The notes under the pieces: model-generated
Told to the model about the DNA's origin: nothing
The model's database searches: none
The model's input: only the letters and a program-made list of their open reading frames with translations
Shown here: one piece after another, positions 58,301 to 64,000 of the stretch
Position numbering within the stretch: the first letter of the stretch is position 1
How the letters are laid out: each line of letters opens with the position of its first letter
Program-made: the position numbers and the translations under genes
Source of the DNA: Diadema setosum
Taxonomy: Eukaryota; Echinodermata; Echinoidea; Diadematoida; Diadematidae
Assembly (NCBI GenBank): GCA_033980235.1
Contig: CM067079.1
Location: 25,310,158-25,374,157 of the forward strand
Length of the DNA stretch: 64,000 nt
Direction: 5' to 3'

Positions 58301-61300
58301 TTGTCCAGTTTTCTTTTGCTCGATTACAAGTGTGCTTCTGCAACATGATACGTCTGACCTCTGAAACAAGATTGATGACGTGGAGCTTCACTTGACTTTG
58401 CAACGGTACATGGGGAATGTATTGTTCATAAAAAGATATGATTATCTTACATAAACTTGTCTGTTTGATACACAGGTCATGATACAGCTTTTGTATGGAA
58501 AGTCATTTGTAGATAGCAGTCAGCAAAGGTGACCAATTCAGTATCTGATGAACACTTCACAACTCTCAACAATATTTGATTTTTTTCAAAGACACTAAAA
58601 CATGATTACAATTAATCTTTTCTTTTTTTTTCCAGCATGAAATCCCTCTTTAGACCAGGCCTAGGCAAACATCTCACTGTAAAGACAAGTGAAGAACTGA
58701 CTCCAAATGTTTCCGCTCTAAGAAAATCTGGCACAGGATGCGTCAGCCATTACCTTGTCAATATCAAATGCCTTCTATCCATTTTTGCTGCCTACATTTA
58801 TTTCAGTGTCAGAAGGGAAGCCTCTGTTGTTGTTGTTTTTAGCAAATTCCACTGCTGATGTCAATTTGAGCTGATTCTTTAAAAAGAAAATCTGGAATTC
58901 AAATGTCAAATCCAGAAACAAGGGTGACCTCCATGTCTCTGAGCAGTTCACATACTGAGCTGGACATAGAGTATCTCTACATCATGATGCTAAAGTCATA
59001 AGAAGTTTCTGGAATTGACATTATCATCAAAGATAACAGGATGGAATGATGGCATTATGAAGAAGCTTTCACATAATATTCTTACCTATCCCCTTTAAAT
59101 TATGTCATTTACTGTAAGTTTGTTATTTATATTCAACTAGATATTTTTTTTTTATAACTCCATTTTAATATGTACAGTATCAAAGACTGTGGTAGTGTGT
59201 AGAATCATGCAGCTCAAATTTTCCAAAGTGAAAACATTGTTAAGCTGCATCTTCAGTATCTTGACTCCACTGTGTCATGAGCCCTTTATTCAAATTTATA
59301 TGAAATGAAAAAAAATCAAAACATTATAGCCAATGCATTTATATTTATAACAGTTACGTCTACATTCTTATTCTATAATTACTTTTTGTAAATATAATCT
59401 AGTTCAAAGAACACATCTCAGTATTAAATGTTTCCAAATCCAGCCAAAGAAAGAACAAGACTTGATGAGCACGTTTGCTATCAACTGGTCTCTTTTAATA
59501 ACAATGTAACGTTTATCTTTTCAGCCTTTCTTCAAATAATTTTTATGTACATAAATGTCATGCTCCTTTTGTTTGTTGTTTTCTTATGTATTCACATATA
59601 TATATTCTAATTAATTTCTCAATTGTCGTTGATATTGTCAACTTGAAGACTAGTACTAGTATTCTGTTCTCAGTTTTTCATATTGTTGTTGACAAACTCA
59701 AATTCAATTTCAAAACTGCTGGGATCTATAGTCTAGTTGCCTGCCCTTTAAAGGGGGTAGTGAAATAGTTCATGAAGTAAGTTGTGCAATGACAAAATTT
59801 GATTAAGATCACAAAGTTGAGTGGTACATGAGTGGGTGAATGATGACTTTGGCATGCACAGCAGCAGTTTCTAAACTCAAATTCAAACTGAAAATTGCAG
59901 GGATCTTTAGTCTAGTTGCATGTCCCTTCAAAGTGGGTAATGAAATAGTTCATGAAGTAAGTTGTGCGATGGCAAAATTTGATTACGATCACAAAGTTGA
60001 GTGGTACATGAGTGAGTTTATGACGACTTTGGCACGCAGAGCCGCACTGGGTCATACGCACACGCCTGATTAAAAACTGCTGAAGAATGTGCCAGCGATA
60101 AATCATACTACAGAAAGAAGTTGGCTGTGTGCTCCATTTCCCTCTTGTCTCCCACTCGTATGTCTTTTATTTCACATAAAACTATTCCTTCCATTACCCG
60201 TCTCTAAGACTATCGTTTTCTTCCATTGATTAATGTTTATTGCCCACAGACCACGGGGAAAATGTTAGTGCAACAGACACATCAAGACAACAACAAAGAC
60301 TTAGCTGAAACTCCCACTTGAAAGCAATCTTTTTACACCATATACATGCTTTGCTGGCATGTTTGATGAGTATACAGTGTGTATAACACAAGTGGGGACT
60401 TCTTGGACAATTTGCACGAGTGGTTAAATGTGCGAATAAGAACCATGCTGACAGAACGATGAAAATAGTATTACCCCCTTTTCAAGAGACAAGTTAGCTA
60501 TTTCCCACCTTGGGTGACAATATTCAATACAGTTTTGCTATGGCAGGCAAAATTTTCCCTGAATTGCAAATTTTTCAAAATTTGCGAAAAATACAAACAC
60601 TGCAAAACAAACCACTTACAGTACCACAACAAGAAAACTGTGAACTTTAACTGAGACAACAATAAACTGATGTGTTCTTCTTTTTTTTTTCTTGTGGGTA
60701 GTTTTGGTGATTTGAGGAAGGGAGAAAACAAGCAAACACAGAACTTAAATGCATGACTTTCATGTTTTTCCTAGATTTGTTAAAGGGAAAGACACAAAGT
60801 AGCCTTAGACACTACCCATACATCAGCAAGGTAGTATTTTCCCCACATGATAATCCCTTTAATTTGAATATGAATACAATGTAATACTTTTTTGAAGTAT
60901 ATAACTATCAATGCACATATTTTTATTTGAACAATAACATCTTAGAAAGTGAAAGCAATGATGTACAATTCAATGTGATTAATGACAGCTCTTAGAGACT
61001 GGGCATCTAATAGAATGATGCAATTATCTCAGCCTGAGGAGATATGTGCCTTGAAGTTGGCACTGCAGTAGAATTTTGAAAGCAACAACCTACTTCAAGT
61101 GAAACAGGCTACATATTGTTCTACATTCTCCGTGGAAGACTGCTGATATCCCACAGCATGTGAAGTCAATGGGACTACAGCCGTAGTTGCACAATTGTCA
61201 AAACTCTTTGACGGCCATGTAAGCAAAGAATATGTATCATTTCAAACTGCGAGTGTGTTGGACAGGTCTAAAGTTGTAAATATAATGTGATTAATGACAG

Positions 61301-63695
61301 CTCTTAGAGACTGGGCATCTCAGAGAATGATGCAATTATCTCAGCCTGAGGAGATATGTGCCTTGAAGTTTACAACTTGTAATCTCGAGGTAATTCATCT
61401 TTGTTTTGCTCGAGGTAATTCATCTTTGTTTTGCTTTAACCTCACTGGAATCTATGCTACATTATATTTTCTTGATATATGCAACAAGGAAGCAAAGATT
61501 GTGTAATTCTTTTGGGTCATTTCTCGCCCAGTAATTTTCAAAAACCATACTTTGGCTTTAATCTGATGCCCCCCTACCATCGTCATGCTGATGGAATTCC
61601 CGATGAGTGAGTTAAGGCGAAACGAAGCATCAATTGCAGCTGTAAATGATAACGTTAACGCCCGTAAATTAAGTTTGTCCCTACAGCGCCTCTCTCTCTC
61701 TCCCTCTTTCTCCCCCCCCCCCTTCTCTATCTTTTATTCTTACAGTACAGCATCACCATTTCTCGATTTACTTCTGTTTTCTGTGTGCATGTGTGTGTCT
61801 GTGGGTCTGTCTGTCTGTTGCTATTCCTCTGCCATCTGTCATCCGTACATACATCTCCTGACCTCTATCATACACGTGATAAACTTTAAACACATTTGAG
61901 GACACAAAATATGCATCTCAGAGGGTTTAGAAGTGGGACTCGAATATTCCTCCCAGCTTATCACGTTTGATGCAATGCTAGGAGATATAGGGAAAATTCC
62001 ATCGCCATGCATGCTCATAGCCATCAACTTTTCATAAACACCAATGACCAATTATGGGCTTTGGAAGAGCTCTGGGGGGTTTTGCTCTGTACCGGGGGAT
62101 CCGAGGGGCGAGCAGAGGCGTGTGGGGTTGGTGATGCCTCCACCACTGTAGCAGTCTCCACCTGGTTCGACCGCGGCTTATTCCACTCATTTGTAGCAAT
62201 TACAGTAACACCCCCACATTGACGACAGGGGTATTTTCTTCCACGGATGGCGAATGTTTTGGACTTCAAGCGATTGATTGGCAGTGCAATGAGATGACCG
62301 GGCAGACAGAGGCTGCGACCGGCCGCGGTGGACGATGACTTTTCGGCGCCTCGCGGGGACAAGATCTCTTTTCCATACGAAGTCATCGTGACAAGATCTA
62401 CTCCTCTACCAGTCAGAGCGGTCTACATTCTGCTGCATTTGCTAGTCTATTCATACAGACCTTCAATACATTCCCAATTACTTTAGCACACATGTATATC
62501 TGGGGACATTTCATCAAGTGTTTCCACAGATTTTTTTTTTCAGACAAATATGCTCTCAGCCAGTCAGATGCAAGGTTCTCAGTAGCTCTTATAACACAAT
62601 ACAATACAATAATTACATTTGTATATGCTCTTACAAACTATAAAGCTGTTTCACAGTGCTTTACATCACATTGTCTACAGTGCAACTGCTATACATATCA
62701 CACTTTACATCTACTCTTTAATTTCATATTTTTTTTTTATACCAAAACAATTTCAAATCTAAAACCAAAGACAATTTTAATATCAAAATCAATACACTCA
62801 AACACTTTGTCAGAAAAAAAAAAAATCAGACAAAACGTTTGATAAAATGCCCCCCCCCCCCCCCCCATGTGCCAAGATAACAGTTCCAAGTTGCAAATGT
62901 TAGGCAATACTGATCTCAATGACATAGCGCAAAGTAAAATACACTTTGGTTTGCCCACATTCTCAGGCCCATGCGCATGGGAAAAATAAGTTCTCATTTT
63001 CAGCCTGTTGGTACAAGACTACACTTGTGCTTGTTGCTGATTAGGATGGCATTATATTTGCTTTGAAGCTGTCAAACGCTTTGCCCTATTTAAAAAAAGA
63101 AGTTTGCTGCTATGGGAAGGACTGTGGAATGCTCATCTGTAGTCTTGCCTGTACAGACTCTAGAGTTCCTCCAGATGAAAACTTGCAACTTGGGCATTCA
63201 ATGACAACATATGTCCACTACAGCAGTTGGATGAACACTATCTGACTGACAATACACTTACAGATGTATCTCTGTTTAAAATCTCCCATACAGCCAATAC
63301 TACCTCCGATGTGTTCATATCTACTCTTGCTTCACAGTAAATGTCTACCTCACATATTCCACCTCCCTGCTCACGCTACTACATGCACACATACATAGGA
63401 TATCACATCTGTAATAATACGCTTTGCATAGCTCTGGAACCAAAATCAAAATAAAGCTACATTGTACATGGGTCACTCACAGTAGGAGTGAGATGGTTGG
63501 CCTTTTAATCAAAAGTTTATTTTCCTCTCGGCTCACATGTATTAAAAAGTACCATTAGCCTCACATGGGGGAGTTTTACACAGTTACCTACCTTCTCCAC
63601 ATTGCCATGAATGCCTGTGCAGACACACAGTCCGACGTCTCGCCTCCAGCTGCATTGTACAAGGGAACCCTCCAAAACTTTGGACATTTGCACGC
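31204..63695 (-). CDS. PPP2R3A: PPP2R3-type PP2A regulatory subunit B'' (C-terminal 410 residues, 11 exons; 5' exons outside window)
   Basis: Eleven exons on the minus strand join without frame breaks into 410 residues colinear with the shared C-terminal part of human PR72/PR130 (PPP2R3A) and PR70 (PPP2R3B). B'' subunits bind the PP2A scaffold-catalytic dimer and direct it to substrates, with calcium sensitivity through EF-hands. Visible landmarks are [17 protein letters not shown] near 2-18, [20 protein letters not shown] near 75-94, [15 protein letters not shown] near 98-112, [20 protein letters not shown] near 142-161 (first EF-hand, loop 157-168), [20 protein letters not shown] near 199-218, and a canonical EF-hand loop [12 protein letters not shown] at 231-242. 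The acidic Ser-rich tail ends at TGA 31204-31206. The assignment to the A rather than B paralogue rests on synteny with MSL2 and PCCB; an unduplicated ancestor would be co-orthologous to both. Confidence 0.95.
31600..32055 (-). repeat. G-rich (minus-strand) minisatellite in the last intron, abutting exon j donor
   Basis: Degenerate units of about 54 bp (visible at roughly 31734, 31788, 31846, 31900 and 31954; plus-strand core ACCAAGACTCA.CCCTCCCA....TCTAGAGTCCCCTTTCCTA). On the transcript strand the units are G-rich and repeatedly contain GTAAG/GTGAG, echoing the authentic donor context at 32070-32090. Confidence 0.72.
32081..32205 (-). CDS. PPP2R3A: PPP2R3 exon j
   Basis: 125 nt, 41 codons plus two bases ([20 protein letters not shown] to QSVQGEE). 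Acceptor CGAACAG, donor GTAAGT. Reading past the donor meets TAA at 32077-32079, so intron retention would end the protein at once. Confidence 0.92.
32849..33350. mobile_element. Interspersed element (AAAGCACTC.GAG...ACCTCCGCC family, copy 1)
   Basis: Begins GAAAAGCACTCTGAGAGCAC, has GACCTCCGCCGAGCAGG, later CATATGGGCAAACAAACAAA, and ends near CCTCCTCTCTTGGTAGAGG. An inverted, diverged relative is at 38747-39175. Family not identified. Confidence 0.6.
33457..33606 (-). CDS. PPP2R3A: PPP2R3 exon i
   Basis: Fifty codons ([20 protein letters not shown] to [11 protein letters not shown]), phase 0, acceptor CCGTGCAG, donor GTGAGT. Matches human DLVKP...ITLRDLKRCRMAHIFYD. Confidence 0.95.
34514..35273. 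mobile_element. 760-bp TA-flanked element (TGTGACCCGCTGCAACAAAA ends)
   Basis: TGTGACCCGCTGCAACAAAA with CCTAAAGTCG on the left and CGACTTTAGG with TTTTTGTTGTAGCGGGTCACA on the right, TA on both sides. A paralogous empty site at about 35670-35690 (GACAATACAGCTG) shows the pre-insertion sequence. Confidence 0.86.
35448..35647. mobile_element. 200-bp inverted-repeat element (GGGCCCGTCTTATAAA ends)
   Basis: GGGGCCCGTCTTATAAAG on the left and TTTTATAAGACAGGGCCC on the right; interior rich in TTGATTG/CAATCA inverse motifs. Confidence 0.82.
35734..35878 (-). CDS. PPP2R3A: PPP2R3 exon h (canonical EF-hand)
   Basis: 145 nt (one base plus 48 codons, [20 protein letters not shown] to PFEDCLCQ). All calcium-coordinating positions of the 12-residue loop are present. 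Acceptor CCACCAG, donor GTTTGT. Confidence 0.95.
36023..36113. mobile_element. 91-bp TTAA-flanked miniature element
   Basis: TTAA then CCCGTTGAGGACAAG on the left; TCTGTTCTCAGCGGG then TTAA on the right, with an internal palindrome CCCGAGTAATCTCGGG. A truncated relative is at 2218-2273. Confidence 0.75.
36432..36850. mobile_element. Palindromic element (TTTTGGCTGAG family, copy 2)
   Basis: Shares ATAGTTTTGGCTGAGA, TTTGGTGAGATAATGA, TTTATTTGATGAAAAT and the inverse ATTTTCATCAAATAAACTTTG-like arm with 18659-19132. The right end is uncertain. Confidence 0.6.
36890..36976 (-). CDS. PPP2R3A: PPP2R3 exon g
   Basis: 87 nt ([20 protein letters not shown] then EEDKKQPT). Donor GTAACC. The acceptor is taken as ATGGCAG after a pyrimidine tract; a downstream AG (CAGTGAG) would also keep frame and drop five residues, so two acceptors are possible. 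Confidence 0.88.
37072..37235. repeat. Degenerate (CATA)n tract
   Basis: Repeated CATACATA/ACATACTTACA in the PPP2R3 intron upstream of exon g. Confidence 0.8.
37517..37632. repeat. Polypurine G-rich tract beside exon f donor
   Basis: About 115 nt of nearly pure purine on the plus strand with many GGG/GGGG blocks and a run of about 16 G, ending some 35 nt from the exon f donor. It could form G-quadruplex or triplex structures. Confidence 0.85.
37668..37719 (-). CDS. PPP2R3A: PPP2R3 exon f (52 nt)
   Basis: Two bases, 16 codons ([16 protein letters not shown]), two bases. Acceptor GTGCAG, donor GTAGGT. Phases fit exons e and g. Human has SSSRIIERIFSGAVTR here. Confidence 0.9.
37912..38327. 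mobile_element. 416-bp inverted-repeat element (GTTCAGATGC ends, copy 1)
   Basis: GTTCAGATGCAAGCCAG on the left, TTTTTTGCATCTGAAC on the right; subterminal CAATAAAGAAACGACG. The second copy, 44549-44967, is its reverse complement over most of the length. Confidence 0.82.
38747..39175. mobile_element. Interspersed element (copy 2, inverted relative of 32849-33350)
   Basis: Starts near ACCTCCACCAAGGAAGGAGG, has GTTTGTTTGTCTGTGTGCAA and CTTGGGAGTTCAAGCTGCG, and ends in GAGTGCTTTTCTAG. Confidence 0.6.
39415..39571 (-). CDS. PPP2R3A: PPP2R3 exon e (first EF-hand)
   Basis: 157 nt, 52 codons plus one base ([20 protein letters not shown] to RHQDH). EF-hand loop [12 protein letters not shown]. Donor GTCAGT is weak; acceptor CTCAAAG is preceded by a ~270-nt pyrimidine-rich microsatellite on the transcribed strand. 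Confidence 0.94.
39584..39850. repeat. (GATA/GAGA)n microsatellite upstream of exon e acceptor
   Basis: About 265 nt of GATA, GAGA and GACA repeats on the plus strand, hence a CTAT/CTCT pyrimidine-rich tract in the PPP2R3 pre-mRNA directly before the exon e 3' splice site. Confidence 0.9.
42905..42991 (-). CDS. PPP2R3A: PPP2R3 exon d
   Basis: Twenty-nine codons ([20 protein letters not shown] then ELRRSNLLS), phase 0, donor GTGAGT. The acceptor is ATTAAAG just above 42991. A second AG ten bases further in (TTTCCAG) would lose VVS and break frame with exon c, so the outer one is chosen. Confidence 0.93.
43254..43445. mobile_element. 192-bp TA-flanked MITE (CTGTAAAAGTGGA ends)
   Basis: CTGTAAAAGTGGATATTTTC and GCGCGAAAATTTCCACTTTTACAG-type inverse ends, TA on both sides, interior with TTCGCG motifs. 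It resembles 29249-29488 in design. Confidence 0.86.
43665..43913. mobile_element. Diverged copy of the GGCCACCAAA element
   Basis: AGGGCTTGACATAAGC at the left, GAGTGTCAATCCTG at the right, with repeated GGTGGCC/GGCCACCA blocks as in 2277-2773. Confidence 0.65.
43917..44140. repeat. (GATA)n/(GA)n microsatellite
   Basis: GATAGATA with GATG and AAATAGAG interruptions, followed by GAGAGA. It begins at the right end of the element 43665-43913. Confidence 0.9.
44549..44967. mobile_element. 419-bp inverted-repeat element (GTTCAGATGC family, copy 2)
   Basis: Contains CTAACGAAACGACGTATAAC, GAACTAGAACTCGATAATG and GTTTTGGTATAAACTGG, each the inverse of a segment in 37912-38327. Confidence 0.8.
45483..46262. 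repeat. Microsatellites (CT)n, (GT)n and a possible element between
   Basis: CT repeats at about 45483-45512 and 46190-46260, GT repeats at 46118-46160. Between them, 45545-46050, are repeated AATTGTAATT-type blocks and TTTCACACG / CATGTGAAA outer motifs suggesting a worn inverted-repeat element. Confidence 0.55.
47609..48360. mobile_element. ~750-bp inverted-repeat element (GGTATTCTGAG ends)
   Basis: CCGTATTCTGAGGGCTTATT on the left; TACGGTCTCAGAATACC on the right; several internal GGTATTCTGA and CTTAATTA repeats. A GC-richer middle (about 47700-48150) has no recognised ORF. Confidence 0.78.
48997..49559. mobile_element. TTAA-flanked 555-bp element (AGGGAACACAAA ends)
   Basis: TTAA then AGGGAACACAAAACTTAAG on the left; GGGTTTGCGTTCCCT then TTAA on the right. 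Long arms share GACGTATGAGTGGAC / GTCCACTCATACGTC. Half-copies occur near 36300-36425 and 47220-47290 (TCCGATTTCCCTGAAACTTT-like). Confidence 0.8.
50349..50571 (+). CDS. Nested gene, signal-peptide-like exon
   Basis: One base plus 74 codons. Pyrimidine tract and AG before, GTGAGA after. The start Met must come from an upstream exon, possibly as a split codon, since the exon begins G|TAC. Confidence 0.5.
50349..53214 (+). CDS. Nested Ser/Thr-rich, probably secreted protein (last two coding exons; identity unknown)
   Basis: Lies inside the PPP2R3 intron 42992-54206 on the opposite strand. Exon 50349-50571 (acceptor CTTCCCTCAG, donor GTGAGA) opens with a strongly hydrophobic stretch, [19 protein letters not shown], like a signal-peptide core. 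Exon 51991-53214 (acceptor CAACACAG) carries 407 codons to TAG and stays in frame with the first, giving at least 481 residues. About half of the long exon's residues are Ser, Thr, Pro or Asn, with three 9-residue tandem units ([27 protein letters not shown]). Many Thr/Ser suit O-glycosylation (mucin-like); no transmembrane helix is seen near the C-terminus. No start codon precedes the leader in its exon, so at least one 5' exon is missing from this model. No family recognised. Confidence 0.6.
50745..51166. mobile_element. pogo-like MITE (TTATCCGG family), inside the nested gene's intron
   Basis: CAGTTAAACCTCTCTTATCC at the left and CGAGAGGTTCAACTG at the right, TA before the left end. About 420 bp, with internal TCTCGCCGTGATTTTTT. 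Confidence 0.87.
51991..53214 (+). CDS. Nested gene, long Ser/Thr-rich terminal exon
   Basis: 1224 nt with no stop before TAG at 53212-53214 in an AT-rich background, in phase with the exon ending at 50571. Codon use is clearly GC-richer than the flanks. Tandem 27-nt units start at about 52765. Confidence 0.65.
   Translation, partial: SAVDAAHQGWATYSSVTASVSLNTDTTQTHITHGLNSTNIPASTPDASSTLDMGTDNTGETTPAMMDGTVSTSHTREATITPLVYQDNLADSIDTLNTLQEENLSDDGGSPGRKNSSSDTGVLSNTQSNTSNSDVTQGESSLHATPLPSYHTNSKAPDTTLPHATRPLTQGTSQSHHTQTDPESNSTLSTAQFHQTPNTTDSTQTCNITVSTLTANVLSTNMTKSAEAAHPMQITTLSLPQTLSHSKPSSDDSSTSSVKPNTLSVSPKPNTLSVSQTPNTSSVHSTTPAVSAALALVSSTASLNSGANFPPTQRALSHPAAEVSHPQNQYKDPTPKSQTSTPQHQTLTPYHETLHSDASLNLTLSTTVIHPSEANKQSISTTVETLTYTEIQIVTESIDTTGVTSDY
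54207..54281 (-). CDS. PPP2R3A: PPP2R3 exon c
   Basis: Twenty-five codons ([20 protein letters not shown] then RYITT), phase 0, acceptor TGCAACAG, donor GTGAGT. Nearly identical to the human segment. Confidence 0.95.
54677..54724. repeat. (GT)n/(GGT)n microsatellite
   Basis: GTGTGTGGTGGTGGTGGTGT followed by GT repeats, in the PPP2R3 intron upstream of exon c. Confidence 0.85.
54895..55344. mobile_element. pogo-like MITE (TTATCCGG family), inverted relative to 50745-51166
   Basis: CAGTTGAACCTCTCGTATCC at the left, AATAGAGGTTCAACTG at the right, TA on both sides. 450 bp. Confidence 0.9.
56009..56111 (-). CDS. PPP2R3A: PPP2R3 exon b
   Basis: 103 nt (one base plus 34 codons, [16 protein letters not shown] to DFNPIVQ). 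Acceptor GAACAG, donor GTAAAT. The phase is complementary to exon a. Confidence 0.93.
56256..56406. repeat. Polypurine tract upstream of PPP2R3 exon b
   Basis: GGGAGAGAGAGGGAGGGAGG and later GAGAGAGAGAGAG on the plus strand, hence pyrimidine-rich in the transcript, 145-295 nt before the exon b acceptor. Confidence 0.8.
56945..57565. mobile_element. ~620-bp inverted-repeat element (AAGGGAATTCCAGTG ends)
   Basis: AAGGGAATTCCAGTGCAG and AAAGTTAGTCTGA on the left; TCAGACTAACTTATAAATGG and GGAAGTCCCTT on the right. The interior has further inverse pairs. Confidence 0.75.
59694..60046. repeat. Tandem duplication, ~179-bp unit
   Basis: AAACTCAAATTCAA at 59694 and 59873; GAAATAGTTCATGAAGTAAG at 59762 and 59942; GTTGAGTGGTACATGAGTG in both. 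The copies are clearly diverged. Confidence 0.88.
60972..61370. repeat. Direct repeat pair, 87 bp, 312 bp apart
   Basis: 60972-61058 and 61284-61370 differ at only a few positions (for example AATAGAATG versus CAGAGAATG). A 25-bp unit (GAGGTAATTCATC...TTTGCTC) is also tandemly duplicated at about 61387-61436. Confidence 0.88.
62024..62386 (-). CDS. Unidentified GC-rich ORF, 120 aa, in PPP2R3 intron
   Basis: Starts at ATG 62384-62386 in a fair initiation context (GTCACGATGA) and ends TGA. It is same-strand with PPP2R3, between exons a and b. The composition is much GC-richer than the intron. There is one CxxC pair (YPCRQCGG) near residues 57-64, a basic middle, and a Ser/Pro/Thr-rich tail. 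No family recognised. It could be an independent small gene, an alternative first exon of a shorter PPP2R3 transcript (a candidate donor CAG|GTGGAG occurs inside), or a fragment of a mobile element. Confidence 0.33.
   Translation of the reverse strand: MTSYGKEILSPRGAEKSSSTAAGRSLCLPGHLIALPINRLKSKTFAIRGRKYPCRQCGGVTVIATNEWNKPRSNQVETATVVEASPTPHASARPSDPPVQSKTPQSSSKAHNWSLVFMKS
63592..63695 (-). CDS. PPP2R3A: PPP2R3 exon a (first in window)
   Basis: 104 nt, 34 codons plus two bases ([20 protein letters not shown] to AFMAMWR). Acceptor ATTGCAG, donor GTAGGT. Matches human VCGCPLYWKAPMFRAAGGEK. Confidence 0.92.
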
Positions 63696-64000
63696 CTGCA
63701 ATGAAGCATAAAGAATGCACAGAAAACATTTATGATGATTAATAGCTCTGATAACAGAATAACTTTTGCACAGTCACAAAGAATACTAAACATGAAAAAG
63801 TGAAGATTACATAAAGATAGAAAAGAACAATAAGTGTGTAGATGATGGAGGAAAGAAAAATTGACATTTATGTTGGAGGTAGATGTAAATGGACAAATTC
63901 TACAGGGATAGTCAAATAACTACTGTATGAGAGGTTTATTTCACAGTATTTCCACTGTCATAAGTTGACCAATATTTGTGACATTATGACTGTGCTAAAT

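Larger units (their letters stand above)
57566..62023. other. PPP2R3 intron, no gene recognised
   Basis: AT-rich. Apart from the tandem duplications and direct repeats listed, I see nothing supported. A splice-acceptor-like TTTTTTTTTCCAG at 58624-58636 precedes a 73-codon ORF that I cannot identify. Confidence 0.55.

Noticed and set aside
58637..58858. 73-codon plus-strand ORF after a strong TTTTTTTTTCCAG acceptor
   Set aside because: No homology recognised and no neighbouring exon; an acceptor-like string alone is common in T-rich introns.

Overview
This is eukaryotic, intron-bearing, AT-rich nuclear DNA. Its three recognisable genes point to a marine deuterostome, most likely an echinoderm such as a sea urchin. 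The evidence is vertebrate-like gene content and order, a sea-urchin-TU-like foldback transposon, and a very high density of small inverted-repeat elements. Species cannot be fixed from the window alone.

Layout. At 354-4857 (minus strand) are the first four coding exons of PCCB (propionyl-CoA carboxylase beta, mitochondrial); the rest runs off the left edge. At 5117-13427 is an 8.3-kb composite foldback element: one foldback inserted inside the terminal repeat of another, each bounded by a perfect 8-bp direct repeat. It lies exactly between the start codons of PCCB and MSL2, which are head to head. Removing it leaves only about 376 bp between the two ATGs, so it seems to have split a compact bidirectional promoter. 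MSL2 (13553-15001, plus strand) is an intact 482-codon single-exon ORF with a RING finger and a CXC domain. From 15080 to 31203 there is no gene I can support, only interspersed elements. From 31204 to 63695 (minus strand) are the last eleven coding exons of a PP2A B''-type regulatory subunit (PPP2R3 family; 410 residues), with 5' exons beyond the right edge. A Ser/Thr-rich, probably secreted protein gene of unknown identity is nested on the opposite strand in its third intron (50349-53214). A GC-rich 120-codon ORF of unknown identity lies in its first intron (62024-62386, minus).

The order and orientation PPP2R3 - MSL2 - PCCB match what I recall of human 3q22.3 (PPP2R3A, MSL2, PCCB, then STAG1). 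This makes the window a conserved microsynteny block and predicts a STAG-family gene beyond the left edge. The three genes have unrelated roles (propionate catabolism, chromatin/ubiquitin ligase, phosphatase targeting), so the linkage is more likely kept by history or shared regulation than by a pathway.

Most of the remaining sequence is made of non-autonomous inverted-repeat elements of at least a dozen families, many with visible TA or TTAA target sites, plus microsatellites, polypurine tracts and a minisatellite abutting a PPP2R3 splice donor. I saw no transposase, reverse transcriptase, rRNA, tRNA or CRISPR array.
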